DNA from: Acaryochloris sp. CCMEE 5410
Lineage (GTDB): Bacteria; Cyanobacteriota; Cyanobacteriia; Thermosynechococcales; Thermosynechococcaceae
NCBI RefSeq assembly: GCF_000238775.2
Contig: NZ_AFEJ02000002.1
Span: 868,001 to 932,000, forward strand
Reading direction: 5' to 3'
Length of the DNA stretch: 64,000 nt
Shown here: one piece after another, positions 44,237-54,153 of the stretch
How positions within the stretch are numbered: the stretch's first letter is position 1
Layout of the letters: each line of letters begins with the position of its first letter
Translations under genes and position numbers: made by a program
The notes under the pieces: generated by a model
Told to the model about the DNA's origin: nothing
The model's database searches: none
What the model saw: only the letters and a program-made list of their open reading frames with translations

Positions 44237-45454
44237 TTAGGTCGTATATTCAGCATTGATTTTGACGTAGTCATAGCTCAAATCGCATCCCCAAGCTTTG
44301 CCCATCCCATCTCCATCTCCAACACTAACCTGAATAATCACCGGATCTTGATGGAGATATTGGCTAGCCGCCTCACGATCAAACCCTTGGGGTGCGCCCT
44401 GATGCATCAGGACAAAATCACCCAACTGAATATGGAGTTGGGTCGCATCGAAATCTACCCCTGCCCGACCTGCCGCCATCGCGATCCGGCCCCAATTGGG
44501 GTCACGACCAAACACTGCCGATTTCACCAACATCGACCCGGCAATTGTTTTGGCTATTTTCTGGGCTTCTGCTTCATCGGTAGTGCCTTGGACCTGTACT
44601 TCAATCAGACAGGTCGCTCCTTCCCCATCTCGGGCAACTTTTTGTGCCAACTGCTTACAAACTTCCGTCACCAGAGCTTCCACTTGATCCGCTTCAGGAC
44701 CGGGACCCTGAATGGCTGGAGCGGCAGATTGGCCATTCGCCAATGCCAACAGCATATCGTTGGTACTGGTATCCCCATCCACCGTCACTTGATTAAAACT
44801 GCGATTGGCAGCTCGCCCAATCATTTGTTGCCAGAGCGTTGGTTCCACCTGGGCATCACAGGTGACAAACACTAACAAGGTCGCCATGTCAGGATGAATC
44901 ATGCCCGAGCCTTTGGCAATCCCGCCGACTCGAACTGGCTGACCGCTAATGTGAGTTTCTAAAGCAACGGTTTTGGGCACTAAATCAGTGGTCATAATCG
45001 CCTGGGCTGCTTGATCAGACCCTTCAGCAGAAAGCTGCTCTACCAGTTGGGGCATTGCTGCTTCTACCTTATCGATGGGGAGTTGTTCGCCAATGACCCC
45101 AGTCGAAGCAATCAGAATGGCGTCCGGAGTCAGTCCCAAGATTTGAGCTGCGCTCTTTGCTTGTGAGATCGCAATGGCGTCTCCCTGGGGGCCTGTTCCC
45201 GCATTTGCCTGGCCAGAATTGCACAAAATTGCCTGAATCTCGGTCGGACCAGTTTGGATCCGGTCCTGGCTATAGGTCACACAGGCAGCTTTGACCCGAT
45301 TGGTCGTAAAGACCCCAGCCCCATGAGCTTTGACATCAGACACAATCAGAGCCAAATCTTTTGCCCCTGAAGGCTTTAAGCCTGCTGCTATCCCTGCTGC
45401 ACGGTATCCCTGGGGAGCGGTCACCCCGCCTGGAACGGTCTGCCAATCTGCCAT
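44237..45454 (-). CDS. argJ: Bifunctional glutamate N-acetyltransferase / ornithine acetyltransferase
   Basis: 405 aa, the usual length. It catalyses the acetyl transfer steps of the cyclic arginine pathway. Autocleavage occurs before the nucleophile Thr192 in MIHPDMATLLVFVTCDA. Other signatures: GAGVFTTNRVKAA, GIAKGSGMIHPDMATLL, VDGDTSTNDMLLALANG and the end SYDYVKINAEYTT. Long intergenic DNA on its 5' side separates it from a divergent methyltransferase. Confidence 0.97.
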   Translation of the reverse strand: MADWQTVPGGVTAPQGYRAAGIAAGLKPSGAKDLALIVSDVKAHGAGVFTTNRVKAACVTYSQDRIQTGPTEIQAILCNSGQANAGTGPQGDAIAISQAKSAAQILGLTPDAILIASTGVIGEQLPIDKVEAAMPQLVEQLSAEGSDQAAQAIMTTDLVPKTVALETHISGQPVRVGGIAKGSGMIHPDMATLLVFVTCDAQVEPTLWQQMIGRAANRSFNQVTVDGDTSTNDMLLALANGQSAAPAIQGPGPEADQVEALVTEVCKQLAQKVARDGEGATCLIEVQVQGTTDEAEAQKIAKTIAGSMLVKSAVFGRDPNWGRIAMAAGRAGVDFDATQLHIQLGDFVLMHQGAPQGFDREAASQYLHQDPVIIQVSVGDGDGMGKAWGCDLSYDYVKINAEYTT

Positions 45455-45668
45455 TACTTTTCCTTACCCCCATTAGGGACTGCATCAGCAAGCGTCATCA
45501 ACGGGCCTGCGTCGCCCTATTCTAATGGGCATCAAGGGTGGGTTTCAAGCTAGCATCAGCTCAACCCAAGTGGTTCTAGCGCACAGGCTTTGACTCAATT
45601 TCGGGGGCGTTGTTTGTCATAATGAGGCTATTCCTGTTCATTATTTATATAAAAATCACTTTTAAAAA

Positions 45669-46592
45669 ATGACTGCTGCTTCCCCCCAAGCACCCCGACT
45701 TGCGTCTCGCGTCGTCAATGGTCTCTTAGCTATCAAGCCGCTGGCTAACTTTGCTAAGTTCCAAGCCCGGAAAATGATGATTGAACGGGCAGAGTCAATC
45801 GGAGTCCCCTGGCGAAAACGAGCCTCGTCCCTGATGGATCGAGGATTAGAGGTGTGGGAAGCAGAGCGACAAGCCATTCAAACCCCCGATTTGGACTATC
45901 CAGACTATTATGTGGTTTCCTTTCATGCTTACGAGTCAGGAAATCTGAGTTGGGAAGCGGCGACAGAAGTGGAAGTCGCGTCTTATGCTGCCCATGCTCG
46001 GATTTGGCCTGAGTCGGGTGCCCAGGGGGATAGCCGCTTACGCCAGAGTTATCACACAGTGATGCAGGAGAAAATCTCGACAGCTCCTAAAGATATTTTG
46101 GATATGGGCTGTAGCGTTGGGCTGAGTACCTTGGCGCTGCAAGAGACCTATCCAGAGGCGAGGTTAACGGGGTTGGATCTGTCTCCGTATTTTTTGGCGA
46201 TCGCAAACCACAATACCCCCGCCAACGACTCTCTCCAGTGGATACACCGCGCCGCAGAAGAGACGGGCTTACCGGATAACAGTTTTGACTTAGTCTCTAT
46301 TTGCCTGGTCTGTCACGAGTTACCCCGCACAGCCATCCGCAATATCTTTGCCGAAGCCCATCGCCTACTGCGGCCCCAAGGACATTTAGCTGTAATGGAT
46401 ATGAACCCCAACTCCGATGTCCACCGCAAGTTGCCCCCCTATGTGCTGACGCTCCTTAAGAGTACCGAGCCTTATCTAGACGACTACTTCACCTTTGATA
46501 TTCAGCAAGCTTTTGTCGAGGCCGGTTTCCGACGGCCCTCCCTGACCTGCAACAGCCCTCGTCACCGCACCCTGATTGCCCAGGTGAAATAA
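45669..46592 (+). CDS. Class I SAM-dependent methyltransferase
   Basis: 307 aa. The SAM-binding motif I is ILDMGCSVGLSTLALQETYPEARLTGLDLSPYFLAIA (residues about 143-179), with post-motifs FDLVSICLVCHELPRTAIRNIF and LLRPQGHLAVMDMNP. The N-terminal 130 residues are a cyanobacterial extension with basic helices (LANFAKFQARKMMIERAESIG). Substrate unknown; a UbiE-like motif order suggests a small molecule such as a quinone or lipid, which is inference. A terminator follows at 46623. Confidence 0.88.
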   Translation: MTAASPQAPRLASRVVNGLLAIKPLANFAKFQARKMMIERAESIGVPWRKRASSLMDRGLEVWEAERQAIQTPDLDYPDYYVVSFHAYESGNLSWEAATEVEVASYAAHARIWPESGAQGDSRLRQSYHTVMQEKISTAPKDILDMGCSVGLSTLALQETYPEARLTGLDLSPYFLAIANHNTPANDSLQWIHRAAEETGLPDNSFDLVSICLVCHELPRTAIRNIFAEAHRLLRPQGHLAVMDMNPNSDVHRKLPPYVLTLLKSTEPYLDDYFTFDIQQAFVEAGFRRPSLTCNSPRHRTLIAQVK

Positions 46593-46622
46593 TTAATTTT
46601 CTGTTTATTTCTAATCCAGCAC

Positions 46623-46658
46623 GCTAGCTTCTGCATTCCCAGGCAGAAGCTAGCTTTT
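46623..46658 (+). terminator. Rho-independent terminator after the methyltransferase
   Basis: Perfect 12-bp stem GCTAGCTTCTGC / GCAGAAGCTAGC, eight-base loop, then TTTT. Confidence 0.9.
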
Positions 46659-47051
46659 CGACGTTAAATAATGCAGTAGAGCCATTTCATCTCGAATCAG
46701 GTGAAAATCACGATTATTTAGCACAAATTATTTATTTGGTTTTTGTATACTCATAAATTAAATTAAATTTTTTCGTTAATTATCAATAGATATTTTAGCT
46801 ATTTATAAAGTACTATTTCACGATTCACTCATTTAACTGAATTTACTGAAATAAATGCAGAGATGACTATTAAGAACCTGTATTCCTAATTTTATATATA
46901 AATCAATTGATATTTCTATTCATAGCTAATGCAAAGCTTCTATTTAAAATTAAAAAACTTCAATGAATTTCAATCATCTTAACTTTTATTGCGACTTGAA
47001 TAAAGTCATAATCCTGGGCTGAAAAGTAATGGTTGCAGTCCAGTACTCCTT
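46659..47051. other. AT-rich intergenic region, no gene seen
   Basis: 393 bp, strongly AT-rich (stretches such as AATTAAATTTTTTCG and TTTTATATATAAATC). It must contain the promoter of the haemagglutinin-like gene. No reading frame or RNA gene is supported. Confidence 0.4.
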
Positions 47052-50036
47052 TTGAATTGTGAACCTGACTTGAGGCCCAATTTTGTTTGTTTGAGAAAGC
47101 ATCAATCCTGGACAGCCCTACCTATCGCTAAAATCCGATATCTCATAGGTGGAATGCTGCCCCTATGCTTATTTAACCCTCACCCTCTCCAGGCCCAGAT
47201 CATTCCCGACCAAACCCTACCAATTAATTCCCAGGTCACGGCCAATGGCAACAATATTGTGATTGAAGGTGGAACAACTGCAGGAAACAATCTCTTTCAT
47301 AGCTTTGAGTCATTTTCTCTAACAAATTCTAATCAAGCGATATTCAATTCTGCTTCTGCCATCGACAACATCATTAGTCGAATTACTGGGAAATCTATAT
47401 CCAATATTGATGGCGTTATCAAAGTAAATAGCAATGCTAACTTACTCTTTCTAAATCCCAATGGCATTATTTTTGGTCCCAATTCCAGCCTGGATATGGG
47501 CGGCTCCTTCCTTGCTAGTACGGCAGTTGGAGTCCAGTTCCAAGACGGTAGTGTCCTGAACACAACCAATTCACAATCGCCACCCCTCTTAACGATTTCC
47601 AGGCCAACTGGGCTCCAGTTTAATGGAACTCAATCTGGACAGATTATGGTGCAGGGCACATTAGCTGTACCCCCTAGTCAAACCCTAGCCCTAGTGGGCC
47701 GTAATGTTGAGTTCAATAGCGGCACAGCCATCGCAGAATCTGGACGGCTTGAAGTGGGTAGCGTCCGTCAAGGCTCAGTCACCCTTTCTCCCTCTAAGAT
47801 TGGATGGCATCTGAGGTACAACCAAGTTCAGGCATTTAGTGATATTCAGCTGCTGTCAGAATCGGCCCTATTAAATCCCAATGTGGTTAGCAATCCTTTT
47901 GGAGGGATTCAAATTCAAGGCCGTCACATCCGCCTCAGCCAATCTGAAGTTCGAGCCCAAATGTTGGCCGATCAGCCTGGTGCAGATATCAATGTCCAGG
48001 CAAGTCAATCCTTAGAGATTGGCGGTGAAGTAGATAGCTTCTTTCCGTTCAGCTCTTGGATTGCCAATGTGGTTGAAACAAATGCAAACGGTAATGGTGG
48101 CAGTATAAAGATAAACGTTCCCAAAGTATCTTTACTCGATGGTGGACGTATTCAAACCCTGAGTTTGGGGAATGGCTCAGCTGGAAATGTTCAGGTTAAA
48201 GCTGATACTTTGTCTTTGAATGGGGGAGCATCCCCCATCATGAATACTAGACGAGAGCTAGGAGACAGCCTAAATAGTCAAATTTCAAGCTCTAATTTCA
48301 GTAATGGAGTTGGCGGGAATGTCACAATTACAGCCCATTCCCTTTCATTAACTAACGGTGGTCGGATAGGAACTCTAGTTGGTCCTTCAGCCTCAAGCCA
48401 AGGTGGCAATGTAGATGTCACCATCTCAAAGTCAATTTTTGGCAAAGAAGTTAACCCATTTCAAAGAGACTCTGGTAGCGGCATCACAACGTTTACTTTT
48501 GGTAACGGAAATGCCGGACAGATTAACGTATCTACTCAGCAGCTATCTCTTCGGGCTGGGGGACAAATTAGTTCACGTAGCTTAAATTTTCCGTTTGGGA
48601 ATCAAGGTTTTTCTCCTGGAACTGGCAACGCAGGCAATGTTGATGTTCAGGCTAATCAATCGATCCATCTTCAGGGGGCATCCAGATTATCTCCAGACAT
48701 CATTAGCTTTTTAGGAAGTATTAATAATGGCACTGGAAAAGGGAGTGATGTTTCTGTTACTACCCCGCAATTGACCGTAGCAGAAGGCGCCAGTGTATCT
48801 TCAGCTGTCTTTTCTTTTGCGGCTAGTGCTGGTGTGCTGCCACCAGGAGTGGGAAAGGGGGCAGGAGGTAACTTAACTATTAATGCTGCAAACTCGATAA
48901 CAGTCATTGGCATTAATTCTTCCCCGTTCAATCCCTCACCCAGCATATTAGGAACCTTTACTCTCGGCCAGGGCAATGCAGGTGATACCACCATTAATAC
49001 CCGAAGATTAGCTGTCTTAGATGGAGGGCAAGTCAATACTGGAACCCTGGCTAGTGGTAACGCTGGCAGGTTATTTATCAACGCTTCAGAATCAGTGTTG
49101 GTCAAGGGAAGAGCCTCAAATGATCTTCCAGCTCAAATTGCATCAAATACCTTGGTTCTAAATGAAGCCACTCGCAACGTTTTCTTTCTCCCCTCTCAGC
49201 CAACTGGCAATACAGGAGAGGTTACCATTCAAGCGAGGCAAATTACCCTCACCGATGGGGGGCGTATTGGTGTGCAGCATATTGGTAGCGGTAATGCGGG
49301 TGAGTTGAGCATCCAAGCGGATTCCCTTTTCTTAAATAAGCAAGGAGCAATTATCGCAGAGACCGCTTCTGGCGAAGGTGGCAACTTAGATCTTATGGTC
49401 AAGGACATCTTGCGGTTACGGAACAATAGCCTTATTTCCACAGAATCCGAAGGACTCGGGAATGGTGGCAATATTAATATCAACACTCAATTCCTGATTG
49501 CCTCTCCCTTCGAAAACAGCGATATTATTGCCAACGCCTTTGATGGAGATGGTGGGAATATCACCATCAGCACTCAAGGTATTTTCGGTTTTGCGTCTCG
49601 CGACACAGTCACCCCATTCAGCGATATTACAGCCAGCTCTCAACAAGGCATTAATGGTGTTATCAAAATCAATAGCCCCGAAGTAGATCCCAGCCAGAGC
49701 CTAGTGGAGCTACCTGCTGTCGTTCCACCACTAGAAAACATTGCCCAAGGCTGCCGACCTGGACAAACATTGGGTGGTAGTTCTTTTACCCATATTGGTC
49801 GCGGAGGACTTCCTTCTGGGCCAGGTCGATACTTAACCCCCCATACAGTATGGCAAGATCTCAGACCGAACCATTCAGCTCATCTGAGTCCTGTTCACGA
49901 TCATGCAAAAAATTCTGCCATGGTTAAATCCCCCATCCAGATTGTTGAAGCAAAAGGATGGACTCAGGATGCGCAAGGTCGTATCCATTTAACTGCCCAA
50001 ACGACTTCCAGCAGAACGCATGGAACAGGCTGCTAG
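47052..50036 (+). CDS. Large secreted filamentous-haemagglutinin-type protein (TpsA-like)
   Basis: 994 aa. An extended signal region ends PLCLFNPHPLQAQ; the two-partner-secretion domain follows (about 50-200) with QTLPINSQVTANGNNIVIEGG, LFHSFESFSL, and the hallmark LFLNPNGIIFGPNSSLDMGGSFLAS. The remainder is a beta-helix built of repeats such as 'GNGSAGNVQVKADTLSLNGG' and 'LTDGGRIG'. It would be exported by a TpsB porin, not encoded nearby, and act outside the cell. The start is uncertain: TTG 47052 keeps the whole signal region in frame. The stop overlaps that of the convergent peptidase gene by four bases. Confidence 0.9.
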   Translation: MNCEPDLRPNFVCLRKHQSWTALPIAKIRYLIGGMLPLCLFNPHPLQAQIIPDQTLPINSQVTANGNNIVIEGGTTAGNNLFHSFESFSLTNSNQAIFNSASAIDNIISRITGKSISNIDGVIKVNSNANLLFLNPNGIIFGPNSSLDMGGSFLASTAVGVQFQDGSVLNTTNSQSPPLLTISRPTGLQFNGTQSGQIMVQGTLAVPPSQTLALVGRNVEFNSGTAIAESGRLEVGSVRQGSVTLSPSKIGWHLRYNQVQAFSDIQLLSESALLNPNVVSNPFGGIQIQGRHIRLSQSEVRAQMLADQPGADINVQASQSLEIGGEVDSFFPFSSWIANVVETNANGNGGSIKINVPKVSLLDGGRIQTLSLGNGSAGNVQVKADTLSLNGGASPIMNTRRELGDSLNSQISSSNFSNGVGGNVTITAHSLSLTNGGRIGTLVGPSASSQGGNVDVTISKSIFGKEVNPFQRDSGSGITTFTFGNGNAGQINVSTQQLSLRAGGQISSRSLNFPFGNQGFSPGTGNAGNVDVQANQSIHLQGASRLSPDIISFLGSINNGTGKGSDVSVTTPQLTVAEGASVSSAVFSFAASAGVLPPGVGKGAGGNLTINAANSITVIGINSSPFNPSPSILGTFTLGQGNAGDTTINTRRLAVLDGGQVNTGTLASGNAGRLFINASESVLVKGRASNDLPAQIASNTLVLNEATRNVFFLPSQPTGNTGEVTIQARQITLTDGGRIGVQHIGSGNAGELSIQADSLFLNKQGAIIAETASGEGGNLDLMVKDILRLRNNSLISTESEGLGNGGNININTQFLIASPFENSDIIANAFDGDGGNITISTQGIFGFASRDTVTPFSDITASSQQGINGVIKINSPEVDPSQSLVELPAVVPPLENIAQGCRPGQTLGGSSFTHIGRGGLPSGPGRYLTPHTVWQDLRPNHSAHLSPVHDHAKNSAMVKSPIQIVEAKGWTQDAQGRIHLTAQTTSSRTHGTGC

Positions 50037-50968
50037 GTTAATTGAAAATGGGATTCGCCCCCATGTTCAATCCAGCCATAAATCATGCCCGAGGTGGAGT
50101 GGCCAGCACCGCATCTGCCTTCTGCATCAATAACGATCACGCCCCCCAAACCTTTGACCTTAGACACTAAATACGCCATGCCAGCCTCAGCAGCCTGAGC
50201 AGCAGTCAGAGATTGGAAGAGAATATGGTCTGAAATCGTTTTGGCAAGCACAGTCCGCATAAACTGCTCTCCATATCCCGTTGCCGAAACTGCGCAGGTC
50301 TCATTGTCTGCAAATACGCCAGCACCAATAATCGGCGAGTCTCCCACACGCCCCCACCGTTTATTAACAATGCCCCCCGTTGAGGTGGCCGCCGCTAAAT
50401 TGCCTTCCAAATCAAAGGCTGTCGCACCTACGGTTCCAAACTTGCGTTGGGGTTCCTGCTCAATATCTTCATGATCCAGCACCATCTTGCCCGCCTTTTT
50501 GGCTTCTTGGAACTGTTTAACTCGGGCTTCGATAACAAAGTAATCATCGGGTAAACATTCCACTCCCCATAATTCTGCAAACTCCATGGCACCATGCCCC
50601 ACCAACATCACATGCTCGCTTTTTTTGAGTACTAGGCGGGCAAGGGAAATTGGGTTTTTGATATTTTTAATGCCTGTGATCGCACCAGCAGCCAAATCTT
50701 GACCATTCATAATGGCCGCGTCCATCTCTACTTCGCCATACTCATTGAGGACGGATCCGCGTCCAGCGTTGTACAGCGGATCATCTTCTAACAAGCTGAC
50801 ACAATGCTCTACCACATTTAGAGCAGGCTCCCCTTGCTGCAGCTTTTGGCGCCCCTGTTCTAAGATGCCATTGATACTTTGGGCAAAGTCCTCTTCACTG
50901 CCCTCGGCTTGAATATGTTGTAGGGCACCAGCGCCCCCATGAATCATTAGGGAGTAGTTAGAAGACAT
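50033..50968 (-). CDS. Isoaspartyl peptidase / L-asparaginase (Ntn hydrolase)
   Basis: 311 aa plant-type asparaginase. It is made as a precursor that cleaves itself before the nucleophile Thr179 in KFGTVGATAF. Other family blocks: MIHGGAGAL at the N-terminus, NAGRGSVLNEYGEVEMDAAIMNG, NLAAATSTGGIVNKRWGRVGDSPIIGAG and SATGYGEQFMRT. It removes isoaspartyl residues from damaged peptides and hydrolyses asparagine; in cyanobacteria related enzymes also degrade cyanophycin dipeptides (beta-Asp-Arg). Confidence 0.95.
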   Translation of the reverse strand: MSSNYSLMIHGGAGALQHIQAEGSEEDFAQSINGILEQGRQKLQQGEPALNVVEHCVSLLEDDPLYNAGRGSVLNEYGEVEMDAAIMNGQDLAAGAITGIKNIKNPISLARLVLKKSEHVMLVGHGAMEFAELWGVECLPDDYFVIEARVKQFQEAKKAGKMVLDHEDIEQEPQRKFGTVGATAFDLEGNLAAATSTGGIVNKRWGRVGDSPIIGAGVFADNETCAVSATGYGEQFMRTVLAKTISDHILFQSLTAAQAAEAGMAYLVSKVKGLGGVIVIDAEGRCGAGHSTSGMIYGWIEHGGESHFQLT

Positions 50969-51129
50969 GATGGGGGAGAACGGGAGACTAAAAGGTCATT
51001 ACTTGATCCTCTTCGCAAGATCGCCACAAGGATAATCCTCCCTTGGGATCCATAGACAGAATCTGTTGCCAAGCTTGAATCCTATTCTCGCAACAAATGG
51101 CTGGTCTAGACTAGATTTATCTCGACCAC

Positions 51130-52224
51130 TCAAAGTCGCTGCTTTAGCTGTTCTCTCAAGCGATTTTGCTGTTCTGGTGTGCCTGCAAGCAGGATGACCA
51201 GTTTACCAATCAAGATGCTGCCCCAATTCACAATTACAATCCCTTGCTGAGTATGGGAGTTGTACTCAATATCCGTTAAATCGACCTGTTGTAAAGAGCG
51301 GGCTGATGTGATGAAGGTTTCACTGGTCCAGCTCGTAATATTGAGTTTCCGAGCAATTCCCGTGGGATAAGAAGCCCCATTAAACCGAGGATTACATTCA
51401 ATGGCTAAATAGCGAGGTCCTCCTTCGTTCTCAGCCACAGCAACATCAAAGGCAAAAATATCCTTCATGCCTTGTTGTGCCATCCATTGGGCCATGGGTT
51501 CAACCACATCCCAGGGCTGATGATGAGTGGGATAACGATTCCCACTATGGGCACAACCATCTAAAATTTGCTCGGAGGCAGCCAAGGGTTCTACCCCTTC
51601 AGGGGTCACTTGGTATTGCAAATTTAAAAAACTGATGGCTTGAACCTCTTCTTGAATCTGGAAGGGCATATAGTCTGGTAGCCCTTGTAAAGCCGATAGG
51701 AGATGCGGCTCATCGTCACACCGCACTATCCCCACGCCGTCGACGGAAATAGAGGGCTTGAGATAACAGGGATAAGGAATATCCGCGTTCAGGTCAATGG
51801 CTGACTTGTCATCAAAACACAAGGTTTGGGGCACGGTAACCCCCAAGGTATGGGCCAAGTCCATAAAGTTGTTCTTGGAATTCACATAATCCACCACCCC
51901 ATACCAGTTTTGATCTAACTGTCGGCATTGTTCGGCGTAGGAACTTTCATGATTAACCGCATCACCAAAGTAAAAAACAGATCGCTCTAGTTCAGGATTC
52001 TCGGCAATTCGACTGAGGGAAACGTCCCAAACCACTTGATGAGTGTGATGGAGGCCAATGCGATGATAGTGCTCTGTGATTGCCCGCCATTCTGATTTCA
52101 GTTCTGGGTGCAGCTGAATGACATCATCAGGTTCCGTCAACCCCAGCACCCGCCCGGAATACAGATAGTTGCCCTGTACCTGCTCATGGGTGCAGTTCAT
52201 AATGTCATGATTGAAAATTTTCAT
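51130..52224 (-). CDS. ATP-grasp ligase-like protein, paralogue 1
   Basis: 364 aa. It opens MKIFNHDIMNCTHEQVQGNY; an N-terminal domain of about 115 residues ends DYVNSKNNFMDLAH. An ATP-grasp-like domain follows: PYPCYLKPSISVDGVGIVRC (lysine and glycine loop), FQIQEEVQAISFLNLQYQV, then the metal-site strand YLAIECNPRFNGASYPTGIA, and WGSILIGKLVILLAG. Asn, Glu and Arg of 'ECNPRFNG' match ATP-grasp magnesium ligands. Such enzymes join a carboxylate to an amine or thiol. The substrate is unknown. A divergent paralogue starts 759 bp away. Confidence 0.78.
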   Translation of the reverse strand: MKIFNHDIMNCTHEQVQGNYLYSGRVLGLTEPDDVIQLHPELKSEWRAITEHYHRIGLHHTHQVVWDVSLSRIAENPELERSVFYFGDAVNHESSYAEQCRQLDQNWYGVVDYVNSKNNFMDLAHTLGVTVPQTLCFDDKSAIDLNADIPYPCYLKPSISVDGVGIVRCDDEPHLLSALQGLPDYMPFQIQEEVQAISFLNLQYQVTPEGVEPLAASEQILDGCAHSGNRYPTHHQPWDVVEPMAQWMAQQGMKDIFAFDVAVAENEGGPRYLAIECNPRFNGASYPTGIARKLNITSWTSETFITSARSLQQVDLTDIEYNSHTQQGIVIVNWGSILIGKLVILLAGTPEQQNRLREQLKQRL

Positions 52225-52983
52225 ACCGCATATTTCTCCGTTGGGTTCAGTGGGGATTAAGGTGCGATCGCACCCTCAATACGAACATTCTGAATGTCTT
52301 GAATTTGTCAAACGAAATTAAGGGCAAATAACAATTCATTGCACCAGCATTCAATCAGCCCATCAGAAATAACAAATTAAACGCTGTTCACTACTTTGGC
52401 TATTCAAAAAAACAAAACTCATGCGAAAAACGCATTAAGACCGACATTGATATTCATGAAGCGATCATATGCAATCTAATAAGACTCTGCCTGAATTGAT
52501 TAAACAATAGCACAGTTATTGCTTATTTAATTTATTCAAAGTTAATCATCTCTAAATAAACTAATTATTTCCAATGCTTTCAAGTGTTCTGATCGCACAA
52601 ATTATTCCCTTAAGTAAATATCTGAGATCTTCTAATAGCAAGAGTTCCAGAAATCTCTAAAGTACTAACAAACATAAGATAGAGGCGTTTGTCACTTTTG
52701 CGGCCAATGAGTAGCGCTAGATATTTTCCAGCTCAATATGCCATTTCTGCATCATCAAAGAATCCACGCATCGCCCTTAAATACTCAACCATTAAGCAGG
52801 TAACTTATTCGGATCAATCGAAATATAAATTTTAAGAAAAAGTTGTTAGAAATTTAACAAATTAGATTACTCTTCTCTAGGGCACTGATAAGCACCCTTA
52901 TCCTCCCATACCTAAATATTGAGCACAGAAAGATTCAAGTTGAAGTATCTTTCTAGGACTTGCTAGCCTTTCTAGAAAATGGA
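52225..52983. promoter_or_regulatory. Long AT-rich intergenic region between divergent ATP-grasp genes
   Basis: 759 bp with no convincing reading frame. It contains AT-rich tracts, several inverted-repeat stretches (e.g. AGTACTAACAA, AATTATTCCCTTAAG) and a HIP1-like GGTGCGATCGCACC at 52261-52274, which is a 14-bp perfect palindrome. It presumably holds two promoters. The unusual length suggests multiple regulatory inputs or a lost gene. Confidence 0.4.
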
Positions 52984-54138
52984 ATGAAAATATTTAATCA
53001 CGACATTCAGACCAGTACCTACGAAGCCGTTGGAGGCACTCACCTTTACTCAGGTAGAGTGCTCGGACTGTCTGAACAAGATGATATTGTCCAAATCCAT
53101 CCAGCCCTGAAATCCGAATGGGAGGCTATCTGTGCTCATTATCTACAGATTGGCTTGAGTCATTCCCAGAACGTGGTTTGGGATCTCGCTCTAGAGCATC
53201 TGCAACAGGAAGGCTATGAGCCTTCTGTCTATTTATTCGGGGATGCTGTCCATGCCAATAGTGCGCATGCCCAGCTCTTTCGGTCGATGGATGAATCCTG
53301 GTTTAAGGTGGTTGAGTTTATCAACTCCAAAAATAATTTTATGCACCTGGCTCAGGCCCTAAACATAGCGGTTCCCTCTACGGCCTGTTTTCATAGTGCT
53401 GAGGCGATTCCATCTCTAGATAGGTTAGCCTATCCTTGCTATTTCAAACCGTCTGTCTCTGACAGTGGCTTTGGTATTGTCCGTTGTACCAGCCCTAGAC
53501 AGCTATCCGCCACCCTGTTGGAATTGGGGAATCAGATTCCCTTTCAAGTGCAAGCAGAAGTTGCCACCTCAACCTTTATCAACCTTCAGTATCACATCAC
53601 AGACCATGGGGTAAGCCACCTATTAGCCTCCGAACAAATTCTGCATGGCTGCGTGCATGGTGGGAACCGCTATCCCACCCTCCACCAACCGTGGTCATTA
53701 TTTGATCCAATGGCCGAGTGGCTAGCTCAGCAAGGCATGAAAGGGGTGTTCGCCTTTGATGCGGCAGTGATACAAAATGGCTCAGCAGTGGAATATTTAG
53801 CCATCGAATGCAACCCGCGATTTAACGGGTCTTCCTATCCAACCTTGATTGCTGAAAAATTAGACATTCCCCAATGGAGCAGCGAAACGTTTGAAACTCA
53901 CCATCATTCCTTAGCAGATATTGATCTGAAGGGGTTAGAGTTCGAGCCTCAAACTGGGACCGGAATTATTTTAATCAACTGGGGAACGGTTCTGGTCGGT
54001 AAAATTAGTGTTCTGCTCGCAGGCACCATCGAACAGCAAGCTACCCTAAAGCAGCATCTGCAACAACGCCTAGTCGATCCAAAGCAGTTGTCCATCTCCA
54101 CAAAAGCCCTTGCGGATTGGGAACCTGCCCGAATTTAG
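52984..54138 (+). CDS. ATP-grasp ligase-like protein, paralogue 2
   Basis: 384 aa from ATG 52984 (MKIFNHDIQTSTYEAVGGTH), chosen by alignment with paralogue 1. Same layout: EFINSKNNFMHLAQ, the ATP-binding YPCYFKPSVSDSGFGIVRC, FQVQAEVATSTFINLQYHI, GVFAFDAAVIQNGSAVEYLAIECNPRFNGSSYPTLIA, then NWGTVLVGKISVLLAG. It carries about 20 extra C-terminal residues (LSISTKALADWEPARI). Both paralogues keep the core ligands, so both are probably active, perhaps on different substrates. Downstream, mobile DNA begins 15 bp past the stop. Confidence 0.78.
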   Translation: MKIFNHDIQTSTYEAVGGTHLYSGRVLGLSEQDDIVQIHPALKSEWEAICAHYLQIGLSHSQNVVWDLALEHLQQEGYEPSVYLFGDAVHANSAHAQLFRSMDESWFKVVEFINSKNNFMHLAQALNIAVPSTACFHSAEAIPSLDRLAYPCYFKPSVSDSGFGIVRCTSPRQLSATLLELGNQIPFQVQAEVATSTFINLQYHITDHGVSHLLASEQILHGCVHGGNRYPTLHQPWSLFDPMAEWLAQQGMKGVFAFDAAVIQNGSAVEYLAIECNPRFNGSSYPTLIAEKLDIPQWSSETFETHHHSLADIDLKGLEFEPQTGTGIILINWGTVLVGKISVLLAGTIEQQATLKQHLQQRLVDPKQLSISTKALADWEPARI

Positions 54139-54153
54139 GGTTTCTTGAGTTAC

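Noticed and set aside
44348-44875. 175-aa frame antisense to argJ
   Set aside because: argJ is intact on the other strand with all signatures; the antisense frame has no family features or ribosome site.
48671-49105. 144-aa frame antisense to the haemagglutinin-like gene
   Set aside because: Low-complexity Leu/Pro-rich shadow of beta-helix repeats.
51130-54138. ATP-grasp pair as microviridin (MdnB/MdnC) ligases
   Set aside because: No precursor peptide gene with a PFFARFL leader is near, and the N-terminal domain differs.
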